From contig JBCCTQ010000005.1 of the NCBI GenBank assembly GCA_039198225.1, positions 87,834-151,833 on the forward strand: a stretch of 64,000 nucleotides of DNA, given 5' to 3'. The notes under the pieces were generated by a model. The model did no database searches, was not told the origin of the DNA, and was given only the letters and a program-made list of their open reading frames with translations. Each line of letters begins with the position of its first letter. The first letter of the stretch is position 1. This stretch comes from JASJAR01 sp039198225 (GTDB lineage Bacteria > Pseudomonadota > Alphaproteobacteria > Rhodobacterales > Rhodobacteraceae). This document shows positions 8,891 to 18,700 of this stretch, in pieces. Both the position numbers and the translations under genes were made by a program.

Positions 8891-8974
8891 GGGCCGGCCG
8901 TGCGCCGGCCCTTAGGTCACCAAGCGAGGGGCAGGCTGTGGGCCCACCCCTCAGAGAATGAGAGCCGGGCTCTC
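8891..8974 (-). repeat. Three consecutive hairpins between tctC and tctAB
   Basis: The 111-base tctC-tctAB gap holds three inverted repeats. One is 8891-8898/8904-8911 (gggccggc, 5-nt loop, gccggccc, perfect). The second is 8926-8931/8947-8952 (gaggggn / cccctc, larger loop). The third is 8960-8965/8969-8974 (gagagc, 3-nt loop, gctctc), only three bases from the tctC stop. None has a T-run. They probably protect or attenuate the transcript so that the binding protein is made in excess. Confidence 0.65.
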
Positions 8975-8976
8975 AC

Positions 8977-10086
8977 TTAGCCGTCTAGCGTGACGCCGTA
9001 GCGCTCTTTAAGCCAGTCGACCACGAAGGTCTTGGCCGTTTCAGGCACTTCGGTTGCAGAGGCTTTGGCACCTTCAGCGGCATCGCCCGTCATCTGCGGA
9101 TAGACGCCCAAGCGCGTGCCAGAGATCTCAGCGAAATCATCCCGCTCTTGGATGGCTTGGAAGGCCGCCGTGTAGGTGACGATTGCGTCATTCGAGGCGC
9201 CCTGGGGCAGGAAGACCATCTTCTGGGCAGGGAAACCCGCCACGAAGAAGGCTTTCCAGGCTTCCCACTTGTCGCCCGAGGTTTCGCAGGACGGGGTCGC
9301 TTCGCAGACTTCCTTGAAGGTCGGCATGTCCGGGAAAGTCGGATCGCGTACGATGTTGCCGTCGGCGTCGAGCGAGCCCCACGCCATCATCGGCACCGCG
9401 TCGCCAGCTTCGACCAGCGGCAGGACACCGCCGAGGTAACCCGAAGAGGTCTGGTAGTCGATATTGGCTTCGCCGCGCTCAAACATTAGCCGGCCATCGC
9501 CGCGGCCTTTGATGCCGAAGACGGGCTCGACATTGAGACCGAGCATTTCCCAAGCGAGAAGCGGTACGAGGTCTAGCCGCGTTGCACCCTGGCTGCCATA
9601 GATAAAGTCCGTGTCCTGGAGCGCGGTGGCGTCCATCCCGTCCATCATGCCCGCGAGATCCGGCGGCAGGTAGGCCACACCGCCTGTCCCTGAAGCAAGC
9701 ACAACGTTCCAATCTCCGTATTCGTACCGGACCCGCGGATCGCCCAAAAGATACGGAAATTGCGTCGAGCCCGAAGACCCAAAAATGAGCGTGCCGTCTT
9801 CGTAGGCCTGGTCCTGGAACCAGTTCGCACCCTTGGTCGAACCGGCGCCCGGCATGAACTTCACAACCACCGTCGGCTGTCCGGGCAGGGCCTCAGAAAG
9901 CAGAGGTGCATAGAAGTTCGCCCATTTGGCAGAGCCACCGGTTTCCGAGAACGGGATGACCCATTCGACGGTCTTCCCTTCAAGACTGATCCCGTGGCCG
10001 CCGGCCGCAACATCGGTGGCAAAGCTGGCCGCGCAGAGTGCGCAGATACTCGCAGCCACGCTGAACGTGGTTTTCGTGAAAGTCAT
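8977..10086 (-). CDS. tctC: Tripartite tricarboxylate transporter substrate-binding protein (TctC family)
   Basis: A 369-residue periplasmic binding protein with a signal peptide (about 1-26, ending near DVAAGG). Mature sequence features of the TctC/Bug family are VEWVIPFSETGGSAKWANF near the N-terminus, FMPGAGSTKGANWF, and the GSSGSTQFPYLLGDP loop. The start is fixed by GGGAGG six to seven bases upstream of the ATG at 10086; a longer frame reaching 10263 crosses the divergent promoter and the response-regulator start and is not credible. It is longer than the usual 320 residues. The EVCEATPSCETSG segment has two cysteines that could form a disulfide. It is the first gene of the operon tctC-tctAB-prpF-dehydrogenase and is divergent from a TctD/TctE-like pair. 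Confidence 0.9.
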   Translation of the reverse strand: MTFTKTTFSVAASICALCAASFATDVAAGGHGISLEGKTVEWVIPFSETGGSAKWANFYAPLLSEALPGQPTVVVKFMPGAGSTKGANWFQDQAYEDGTLIFGSSGSTQFPYLLGDPRVRYEYGDWNVVLASGTGGVAYLPPDLAGMMDGMDATALQDTDFIYGSQGATRLDLVPLLAWEMLGLNVEPVFGIKGRGDGRLMFERGEANIDYQTSSGYLGGVLPLVEAGDAVPMMAWGSLDADGNIVRDPTFPDMPTFKEVCEATPSCETSGDKWEAWKAFFVAGFPAQKMVFLPQGASNDAIVTYTAAFQAIQERDDFAEISGTRLGVYPQMTGDAAEGAKASATEVPETAKTFVVDWLKERYGVTLDG

Positions 10087-10216
10087 ATTTTCCTCCCTTG
10101 TGCCCATGGTTTTCACACTGGGCTCGTCATTGCCCGCAGTGATTCCCACGGGTCCACTCCACATTATTGCCGAGAATGCTTGCATGAAGCCTTCATAGGC
10201 ACCAGTAAAATTCGCC

Positions 10217-10882
10217 ATGCGGATCGCACTTGTAGAAGACAATGCGGGGCTTCGAAAAGGCATTGCCTATTGCCTCGAGGATGACGGCCATGTGGTCGAC
10301 GTGTTGGAAGATGGCGATACGGCCGATATTTTTCTGGCCCAGGAAGACGGCGATCTGATTATTCTCGATATCAACTTGCCCGGGTTGAGCGGGCTCGGTG
10401 TGTTGGAAAACCTCCGAAATCGCGGGGATTCGCGCCCCGTCATCCTGTTGACCGCGCGCGCGAGCACAGAAGACCGCGTCAAAGGGCTCGATCTCGGGGC
10501 GGACGATTATCTCGTCAAACCCTTCGCGATGGAGGAATTGGCGGCCAGGGTGCGGGCATTCGCGCGTCGGAAGATCTCGCCAATTCGTCAATCCATGAAA
10601 ATCGGCCCTTTGAACCTTGATCTTGCAGGTCCGAAACTCAGCCATCCTGACGGGCCCATCGACGTGCCGCGACGTGAATTGCTGTTGTTTGTCGCATTGG
10701 CCGAGGCCGAAGGTTCCCCGGTTTCGAAATCGGCTCTCCTTGATCAACTCTACGGTGCCGGAAGCGCAAACGATGACCGCGTGATCGAGGTCTATGTCTC
10801 GCGCCTAAGAAAGCGGCTCGCCCGGTTTGGTGTAAGCATCCGTGTTATCCGAGGCATCGGATACGCGCTTGGGGTGGAGTGA
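10217..10882 (+). CDS. tctD: OmpR/PhoB-family response regulator (TctD-like)
   Basis: A 221-residue two-component response regulator. The receiver domain (about 1-115) has the acidic pair E7/D8, phosphoacceptor Asp51 (LIILDINLP), Thr79 and Lys101 (LVKPF). The C-terminal winged helix (about 130-220) shows VIEVYVSRLRKRL and IRVIRGIGYAL. No strong ribosome binding site is seen upstream of the ATG. It is divergent from tctC with 130 bases between and overlaps the kinase gene by one base, the arrangement of TctD/TctE, which in enteric bacteria activates the tricarboxylate transporter. By context it most likely controls tctC-tctAB here. Confidence 0.9.
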   Translation: MRIALVEDNAGLRKGIAYCLEDDGHVVDVLEDGDTADIFLAQEDGDLIILDINLPGLSGLGVLENLRNRGDSRPVILLTARASTEDRVKGLDLGADDYLVKPFAMEELAARVRAFARRKISPIRQSMKIGPLNLDLAGPKLSHPDGPIDVPRRELLLFVALAEAEGSPVSKSALLDQLYGAGSANDDRVIEVYVSRLRKRLARFGVSIRVIRGIGYALGVE

Positions 10883-12255
10883 TGCGAAGAGCGCTTTCGC
10901 TTCGCGGTCGGCTTACGGTGATCATCCTGTCACCCCTTATCATCATATCCATCGCCGTTGGTCTTTGGGCGGTATTCGATGCCGAGACCCGTGCCGGCGA
11001 CCGGTTTGACCGGGCGTTGCTGTCGGTGGCCCTCGCAGTGTCCCGCGACGTGGCCCTTTCCGGCGGTGACGCATTGTCATCAGAAACCAATGCGCTTTTG
11101 GCAGATACGGCCTCGGGTCCAATCTTTTATCATGTTTTCGCGCCAGACGGGGTCTTTGTGACAGGCTATGCCACCCCGCCCGTGCCACGAGATATAGAGC
11201 CTTCGGCCGGGTCCGGGCCGCAAGTCTTTGAAGGGATCCACCAAAGCCGGCCGGTGCGCGCGGTACGTTTTACGGATGTGATGCAGGTGGACGGGTTAAG
11301 CGGCGAATTCACCGTCACAGTTTGGCAGGAGCGCCGGTTTCTAAACGATGCGACCCGTGACCTGGTCGAAGGGACCTTGTTGATCATCCTCATCCTTGTG
11401 GCAACTGTGGCCTTCGTCGTCTGGTTTGGCGTGCGCTTTGGTTTGCGACCACTCAACGAGCTTGAATCGGCACTGGCCCGGCGAAGCAGTGACGATCTCC
11501 GGGTTATTCAGCGTCAGGTGCCAATGGAGGTGACCGGCATCGTGCGAACCTTAAACGTTCTCTTCGAGCAGGTAGCCCAGAACATGGCCGCTCAGGCCGA
11601 CTTCATTTCAAATGCGGCCCACCCATTGCGCAATCCCATTGCTGGGGTCTTGTCCCTTTCTGAGGCAGTTGTTTCTGCTAAAACCGAAAAGGAGGTGCGG
11701 CGTCGTGCAAGTGACTTGTTAGACGCGGCGCGAGACACATCCGAGCTCAGTCAGAAACTGCTTTTGCTTGAGCGCGCAAAGGCCGTCAGCCCAGGATCTT
11801 CGCGCGCCGAATTTGATTTGTCCGCTGCGGTAGCCGATTGGGTTGCCGAATTTCGCGCCGAATTGCCTGAAAACGTGACCCTCGAAGTCGGTATTCAACC
11901 CGGTATCGCGTTTTTTGGCGACAAGGTGATGCTGAAGGAGGCGCTGCGCAATCTCTATCAAAATGCCCTCCGCCACAGCGGGCCGGAACTGTCCAACGTA
12001 CGTATTCTGTGCAATCGCCATAATGAGAAGATAATACTCAGCGTGGAAGATGATGGACGTGGCCTGCGTGAAGAGGATATTCCGCGTGCCTTTTCCCGTT
12101 TTGAGCTGTTGGGGCCGACCTCTGAGAGCGGTCTCGGCGTATCAATCGTCGATACGATTGCAAAGAACCATTCTGGGGAATTGCGACTTTTGCCTTTGGA
12201 AAAGGGTTTGCGGGCCGAAATTATTTTGCCTTTCAGTCCCGTTCCGGCGGGTTGA
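10882..12255 (+). CDS. tctE: Sensor histidine kinase (TctE-like)
   Basis: A 457-residue inner-membrane kinase starting at the ATG that overlaps the regulator stop (TGATG). It has a first membrane segment near residues 12-32, a periplasmic sensor of about 130 residues, a second segment near 164-184, a short HAMP-like stretch, the phosphoacceptor helix with the histidine near residue 247, and an ATPase domain with N box LRNLYQNALRHS, G1 box EDDGRGL and a GLGVSIV G2 box. The histidine motif reads AAHPLRNP: the residue after the histidine is Pro rather than the usual Glu, Asp or Gln, while the Asn four residues on, needed for phosphatase activity, is kept. It should sense a periplasmic carboxylate or the loaded TctC; this is inferred. 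Confidence 0.88.
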   Translation: MRRALSLRGRLTVIILSPLIIISIAVGLWAVFDAETRAGDRFDRALLSVALAVSRDVALSGGDALSSETNALLADTASGPIFYHVFAPDGVFVTGYATPPVPRDIEPSAGSGPQVFEGIHQSRPVRAVRFTDVMQVDGLSGEFTVTVWQERRFLNDATRDLVEGTLLIILILVATVAFVVWFGVRFGLRPLNELESALARRSSDDLRVIQRQVPMEVTGIVRTLNVLFEQVAQNMAAQADFISNAAHPLRNPIAGVLSLSEAVVSAKTEKEVRRRASDLLDAARDTSELSQKLLLLERAKAVSPGSSRAEFDLSAAVADWVAEFRAELPENVTLEVGIQPGIAFFGDKVMLKEALRNLYQNALRHSGPELSNVRILCNRHNEKIILSVEDDGRGLREEDIPRAFSRFELLGPTSESGLGVSIVDTIAKNHSGELRLLPLEKGLRAEIILPFSPVPAG

Positions 12256-12269
12256 GTTGGCAGGCGCGT

Positions 12270-15200
12270 CTAGAACTTCGCGATGAGATTGATGAAGGGC
12301 CCTTTGTCATCGAGGGTAATATCCGTCAGGTCGTCCGAGAATTGTCCGAAATTATATCCGGCGCCGAGTTTGACGTTGTTGCCAAAGTGTCTGTAGGCCG
12401 CCCCGAGAATACCGGTTTCCCGGCCCGCTTGATCGCTGTCGAGCAGTCTTGCTTCCGCGAGGATATCCCATTTGTGAACAAGGTGATAGCGCGCATTTAG
12501 CACAGCCAACGTGGCGTTGTTCTCCGTCAGCGGTGTTGTGCTGTCGGGGGCTGTCTCCGCAAAACGCACCCCGAATTTTCCACCCAGTGTCCAATGGTCG
12601 TTCACTTCGTAGGTCGCGTCTGCGCTTAGGATTTGGCTGATTTGAGGCGCCCGTTCCTCGCTGCCATCAACGACTTGCCCGATCATGTCGTCGAGATAAC
12701 GGTATTGGAACAGAAGGTTCAGGCGGTCGTTGTCGATTGGGCGAAAGGCATAGCCCAGACGTGCGTCAAAGAGTTCTCCATTCACGAAGGACGTCTCGTC
12801 CGATTGCGTATCGACGTATTTGAGCGATGCTTGGAGACGCGCCTGTTCAGAAAATTTATAGCGGCTATCGAATGACAAGAGCACCGTATCCGCGTCTCGA
12901 GGTGCAGTGTCTAGAATGCCGCTTTCTGTCCGGTACTCAGCGCGAGTTCGAAGGGTTAGTACATCGTTTTGATGTGTCCAACCGAAAGAGAACGCGTTTC
13001 TGTTGAAGTCTCCATTGGTCTCATCGTCAATCCGACCACCTTCATAGGCGAATTCATACGTCGTGTATTGGGTCGGCCGGTAGGTTGCTCCGTATGCGGA
13101 GGTCAGCGAGTTTCCGGATCCAAAAAGATCGTACGTGTTCTCACCGAATATCTCGACTTGATCGTTGATGGGCCGTCGCCCACCAGAAATGAACCGTCCT
13201 TCGGAGGCCTGTGAACCACTCACCAAAGGATCCGGGTCGAGTTCATAGCCGAAATAGAGGCTGCTATTGTCGGTTGCGCGATACTCAGCGAGTGCGCGAG
13301 CCCCAAATCCCAGAGCTCCGTCGGAGACTTCGGCTTCGAGGGTCCAGTTTTCATTGATGTCCGCGCTGCCACCGACCCCGATCCGGGCATTGTCTTCAAG
13401 GCCACTATTTGAAACCGTGTCTTGTCCAAAAGCGTAGACTTCCAAGCCGTCCCGCGGCAGCCAAGTTACACGGCTGGCCAGATCGGTGCGGCTTCCGTCC
13501 TCGGTTCCCCGGAGCCGATCGACCACCTCAACACCGAACGCCAATTGGACCCGTTCCGAGAGCCGGTAGTCGATTTCAGCCCCAGTTTCCCGGTCATGTT
13601 CGCCAACGGCATTCGCATAATCATCGTGATAGATGCGCCAGCCCAGCCTCTCAGAGGTATTGTGCTCGAGTGTGAAACCCCAAAGCCGTTCTGCTCCTGT
13701 GGCCGCAGTGACCGAGTAATCGGGCGATGAGAACCCTTCCGACCGCCTTTCCGCGTAAAAGCTCAATTCGCCGTCGCCTTGATAGCCAAGGTCTTCGAAT
13801 GTTGCATATAGCTCGGCACGAAGGGCGTTGCCGGTTCCTGCATTGGCAGCCGACGTGTCGATGATCAATCCACCGTCGTTGGAAAAGCTTGAACCGAAGC
13901 CCGGACCATCGGATCGGGCATAATCCAATTGCAAAAACCCGCCTTCGCCGATGCGATGCCTGATGTCGGCACCGTAACTCGTTTGGTCGGCAGTCCCGGT
14001 TGTTTCTCGGGCGGCGGAGACACCGAAGCGAAGACGGTCCGTGGTCCAATGCTCGGCGCGGAGCCCGAGATTCATCCCGTTCACATCGCCGGTGGTCGGC
14101 GTATATTCGTAGTTCACCACCAGATTAACACTCTCATCGCCGCCAGGGAGCGTCGTAACCAAGCTGTCAGTCCCGGCCGAAGCGCTGAGGGGGCTCGTGA
14201 GAAGGACGGTCCCTTGAATGTAGTTGATTGTGTAGTCACGGCCGGGCTGAAGCACAGTTCGGTCAACTACGCGGTCGGTGATTTGATCGCGGATCTCAAC
14301 GGTAACGGTTTCAGAGCCGATGTTGATGTCCTGGTTTCGAAGAAAATAGACCGAACCGCCGGTGCCGCGGAAAACGTCACGCCCGGCGAGCGTGTCGGGT
14401 TGCGCGGCGTGGAGTTGAAGGCGCGATCCTGGTTCTCCCTCTCCGGTTTGACGCTCGGAGTTCCATTCGACTTGGGCGCCGTAAAGCGTCCGCTCATTTC
14501 TCAGAAATGAATTCCCGGCCAGCCTTCCTTGGAAATCTCCCCAGAGGATAAAGTTGTTGTCCTTCTCTATGCGCGCATAGAGGTTGCCTGATGTCGGTGT
14601 CCGATCTTCCAAAGTACTGTCGTCGCCGAAGATCTGGTAGCCGGTCTCGGGGTCAATCCTTTCGGCCAAACTGTTGGCGTCTTTCCGGTCAATGTCTCGG
14701 AAAAGGTCGGATAGGGGCTGCTCCCGGGTGTCAGCCGAAATGGTTATTCGGACACCGGATGCCGTCACGCCGTCGACCGTAAATACAAGCCGTCCGGTCT
14801 GGTAATAGCTTTCCACGCCTTCGGGGGCATTATCCCGCCAGCCGACCGTTACATCCGCAATGCCGATGTAAAACCACTCTGACGACGGGATATCAACGCG
14901 CCGCGTGAACGCACCATTGCCGAATCCCGATACGGTCACATCCACGTCGTGGGTGCCGGGGGGCAAAATACGGCGAATGGCAAAATTGCCATCAGGGTCG
15001 GTTGTCACCGTCTCTCCCAGGACGCGGACGGTTGACGTGCCCAAAGCGTTATTGCTCGAAACGGTCACCGCGCCGCCCCGGATCGGAATGCGGCGGCGGG
15101 CCGTATTGTCGGTGCCTTCCTCCACATTGGGGGCCAAGCCGCGGTCATCGCTCCGGTCGAGGCGAACCGGATGCGTTTCATCATAGCGTCCGCGGGCATC

Positions 15201-15779
15201 GTAGACCCGATAGATCGCCGAAAGGTCCTTTGCCGCGCCAAAATCCGGCAGCGTCGCTATCCCGTTGGCTGAAATTGGGACTACTGAAACGATGCGGCCG
15301 GTCCGATTATTGATGACCCGGATTTCTCCCCGTGTCGTAAAGGCAGGGTAGTTGATCCGGCTTTGGACGCGATTGTTGCCGTCACCCAGAAACTCGAAAT
15401 CCAACCGTGGGTCAGCGTTGAGGCCGTCGAAGGTGACGCGAATATCGGCATCATAGAGTGCCAGATCGGTCATCCGGATCTGGTCTTCCAATCCGGGGTC
15501 GGCATCGATGGGGCGTCCATCGATGGCAAGTACGAAACCCTCGGAATTGGCGATCGGCGCCGTTTCGGGCTCTGCGTTTCGGCCACTAGGCATTTCGACG
15601 ACGCTCGTCGCATTGGCGTCGATGCAAGTGTCGGGAAGGACGTCGTAGTCAAAACCGCATTGGATTATTTGCGAATACACATAGGAAGGCATTGCGACGG
15701 CAATCGCGCTTGTCGAGGCAAATAGGAAGCCGTGGAACGGGCGCCATTGACGATTTATGCGCATTGTTACCCGTCTCAT
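12270..15779 (-). CDS. Large outer-membrane beta-barrel protein with carboxypeptidase-like regulatory domain, partner of the giant repeat protein
   Basis: A 1169-residue exported protein. It has a signal peptide after a basic start (about 1-36, near VYSQ), an N-terminal beta-rich part with two cysteines (CGFDYDVLPDTC), then an Ig-like/carboxypeptidase regulatory domain (around 230-310: TTDPDGNFAIRRILPPGTHDVDVTV). From about residue 430 there are many alternating strand patterns with Tyr/Phe/Asp, as in porin-like barrels, and the chain ends in a phenylalanine (LIAKF), the classic barrel C-terminus. The ATG overlaps the upstream stop by four bases, so it is made with the 2527-residue protein. 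Similar strands such as LYFGYELDPDP recall DUF11-linked outer-membrane proteins. No enzymatic motif is visible; an anchor or export role for its partner is inferred. Confidence 0.7.
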   Translation of the reverse strand: MRRVTMRINRQWRPFHGFLFASTSAIAVAMPSYVYSQIIQCGFDYDVLPDTCIDANATSVVEMPSGRNAEPETAPIANSEGFVLAIDGRPIDADPGLEDQIRMTDLALYDADIRVTFDGLNADPRLDFEFLGDGNNRVQSRINYPAFTTRGEIRVINNRTGRIVSVVPISANGIATLPDFGAAKDLSAIYRVYDARGRYDETHPVRLDRSDDRGLAPNVEEGTDNTARRRIPIRGGAVTVSSNNALGTSTVRVLGETVTTDPDGNFAIRRILPPGTHDVDVTVSGFGNGAFTRRVDIPSSEWFYIGIADVTVGWRDNAPEGVESYYQTGRLVFTVDGVTASGVRITISADTREQPLSDLFRDIDRKDANSLAERIDPETGYQIFGDDSTLEDRTPTSGNLYARIEKDNNFILWGDFQGRLAGNSFLRNERTLYGAQVEWNSERQTGEGEPGSRLQLHAAQPDTLAGRDVFRGTGGSVYFLRNQDINIGSETVTVEIRDQITDRVVDRTVLQPGRDYTINYIQGTVLLTSPLSASAGTDSLVTTLPGGDESVNLVVNYEYTPTTGDVNGMNLGLRAEHWTTDRLRFGVSAARETTGTADQTSYGADIRHRIGEGGFLQLDYARSDGPGFGSSFSNDGGLIIDTSAANAGTGNALRAELYATFEDLGYQGDGELSFYAERRSEGFSSPDYSVTAATGAERLWGFTLEHNTSERLGWRIYHDDYANAVGEHDRETGAEIDYRLSERVQLAFGVEVVDRLRGTEDGSRTDLASRVTWLPRDGLEVYAFGQDTVSNSGLEDNARIGVGGSADINENWTLEAEVSDGALGFGARALAEYRATDNSSLYFGYELDPDPLVSGSQASEGRFISGGRRPINDQVEIFGENTYDLFGSGNSLTSAYGATYRPTQYTTYEFAYEGGRIDDETNGDFNRNAFSFGWTHQNDVLTLRTRAEYRTESGILDTAPRDADTVLLSFDSRYKFSEQARLQASLKYVDTQSDETSFVNGELFDARLGYAFRPIDNDRLNLLFQYRYLDDMIGQVVDGSEERAPQISQILSADATYEVNDHWTLGGKFGVRFAETAPDSTTPLTENNATLAVLNARYHLVHKWDILAEARLLDSDQAGRETGILGAAYRHFGNNVKLGAGYNFGQFSDDLTDITLDDKGPFINLIAKF

Positions 15780-18700
15780 TGTAAGCGCCTAATCGTGCGT
15801 TCTATTGTCAGTTTGTACCGCCCATTTTGTCTCCAATTTTTGCGGACGAAGTCTTCCACTGCATCAAGCCGGCGATTGACCAACCGTCGGTTTTCGCCGC
15901 GCTCGAAATACGTTACCTTGAGGTGAGACGGGCGATCTTCCATGGATCGGAGAAGGCGAGCCATACCGGCTTCGAGCCGGTTCGACATTGCATTTCCGAT
16001 AAAGGCCGTCTCCGTCAGATCGACGTCAAACACCCTAGAAAACGAGACGCCGAAATTCATCCGGGTGACTTTGCCGGAGGTGATCCTTAGCACCCGAGGA
16101 TTTTCCGTTGTCAGTCGATAGCCCGTGGGTAGGCTCCGCGTGTCGAGTTTGAGGATGAAGTTTGCGCCTTCGCTGTCGGGCAAGGCAGCACAGGGGATGT
16201 GGTAGCGGCCGTATTGATCGGTGGTAATCCAAGTTCCGTTCGCGGTCACAAGGCGCGCGCCGGGAATGCCGGGCTCACCTTCAATCCGGTCGGGTCCGAC
16301 GCGTGGAAACTTGTCGAACCGCTGGTCCGTAATGCTGGGGTCGCGGACGTTGTCTTGGCGGCCGTTGGCGTTCCGGTCATCGAAAACCTTACCGATCACG
16401 TCGGTGCAATCGAAGACGGCTTCGGGTTGGCGGGTGATGGTGGCCGTGGCGCGATTGCTGACGATGCTGGAGGCACTGTCCGTCACATAAGCTGTATTGG
16501 TCAGATCCCCCGTCGGAGCATTCGCGCCGACCCGGGCCGACAGGGTGATGTCGATCGTGGTTCCGAGAGTGACCGTAACACCACTGAAAGCAAGTGTTTG
16601 GCCGTTGATCGTAGGTTCAGCCGTAGTTCCATCGACCACGCCGGTCCCAGGCACGTAGGTGAGCCCGATGGGCAGTTCGTCGACCACATTGAGCGTGCCC
16701 GCCCCGAAAGAGGTCAGGTTTTCCACCGTGATCGTGTAGGGCACAGTTTCGCCGATGATGACTGCACCGTCGGCCAGGTCGTGGCGCTTCGTGATGAGGA
16801 TGTCGGTCGTCGGAGGAGCAGCGGCCAAGGAGGGATCGAGCGGGATGTGGTTGTTGATCACATCCGGATCACCCGCTTCGATAAGGAACCCATAATAGTA
16901 AGGCGTCGGTGCGGACGGCAGAGGAGCCGAAGTCGAAGCTGACAATTGGCACGACCCGCCCGGGACGGCGTCGAACGGGCACCCTGTCACCTGCACCGGC
17001 CCAGTTTCCGGTGGGATGTTGGTCGACGGTGTGCCGAAATAGGTCGACGGAGTGGAAACGACCAAGATTTGGTATTCCGTTTCGCTGACCGGACAGGCCG
17101 CATCAGCGCCAGTGATAATGTCGAACCGATAGGTGCCGTCCGCGCCAGTTATTTGGCTTTGCTGGCCCGGCAGCACGCAGGCCGCGGGCAAGGTTGTGCC
17201 CCCCGCATCGGTGAGTTCAACGCGCACCCCTGCGATTGGCGAACCGGCAACGGAATCGTAGAAAACCCCCTGCGGATCGATAGGTTGGTTCACATCTGTT
17301 TGGGTCGGCGTCGCGAGACTGACCGTCACCGCGTCGGTGAGCCCGACGCCGAGACCTCCCGGCGAGACAAAGCCTACCCGGTAGTCACCTGCCGCCATTC
17401 CGCTGAAAGAATAGGCGCCGTCGGCTGCCGCAATGGTGGTCGCCACCACGTTGCCGTCCGCATCGTATAGGTTGGCGTTGTAGCCTGCGCCGGCTGTCGT
17501 ATCGTCGCCGCCATCGAGAGTGCCGTCTCCGTTGATGTCGAGAAATACCGTCCCGCTGATTGTGAACGCGGCGGGCAAGTCAAGGAGGGTGGGCTCGTCA
17601 CTGTCATTGCCGGCCACCCCGTCACTGTCCGTGGTACCTGGATCGGCAATCGACGGCACGGACCCGTCGCTTGCGTCAAGATCGGGTGTGCTGCCCGCAT
17701 CGCTCGTATCGGTGACTGGAGCGGCGCCCGCGATGGGGCTCGACGGATCCGGATCGCCACCGGCCGTTGTTGCCACGGCCGTGGAGGTGACGCTCGCCGT
17801 ATTGGTGACGGTGCCTGCCGATATGTCCGTATCGGACAAGACATAGGTCGCTGTCGCGGCCACCACTGGACCCTCTCCCGCCGCCAGGTCACCATCAAAA
17901 CCCGCCGCCGGCTGGGTGAGTGTGGCGGTGCCGGTGAGCGCTGAAAGGGACGGGTCGCTCACGCTAATCCCGGCCAATGCGAGATTGCCGGTATTCTCTA
18001 CGGTGAAGGTGAAATTGACTGTATCACCCACATCCCCAAAAACGCCGCTGCTATTGGTATCGGAGACCGAGGAGACAGATTTGACCAATTCGATCGACCC
18101 GCTCCCGGCCAAGGAAACCACGGTCGGATTGTTGCCGTTGCTGTCGGCCGTGCCGTCTGTCCCGTCGCCGGTAAGGTCATTGTCCGACGTGTCGACGGGA
18201 TCTGTGAGGCCCGGAAGATCATTGCCCGAAGCGTCAACCGGATTGCCGGTGACCGAGGCGGTGTTGTGGACACCGCCCGCATCAATTGCGGTCTGATTGA
18301 CGGTAAAATCAGCGATATAGACAAAGCTGTCTCCCGGATCGAGGCGGCCATTTCCGTTCGCGTCGTTCGAAGCGGCGGCATCAAAGGCCGGAGCCGCATC
18401 GAGGGCAGCGGCCGCGCCCGATCCATCGGTGCCGTAGGTGATTGTGTCGACCAATGGCTCGGGTCCAAGATCGAGCGCCACATTGCCTGGATTGGTGACC
18501 GTGTAGGAATAGATGATCGTCTCGCCATCCAGCGGCGCGGCGGACAAACCGGACGTGTCGGCCGATTTTAGAACTGCAATGCCCGGCGTCTCAGCATAGC
18601 TCACCGAAACGGTCGCTGAATTGGAAGTCAGGTTGTCATTGTCGTCGATCGTATAGGTGATCGGTGTCGGGTCACCTGTGTAGGCTGGATCCGGCGTGAA

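Noticed and set aside
10178..10195. Small overlapping palindromes (gctt-gcatg-aagc and tgaag-c-cttca) before the tctD-like gene
   Set aside because: Arms of four and five bases are expected by chance in 130 bases; no repeat of the site is seen that would mark a TctD box.
10087..10263. N-terminal extension of tctC to 10263
   Set aside because: It would run through the divergent promoter and into the response-regulator start, while GGGAGG and a signal peptide mark the ATG at 10086.
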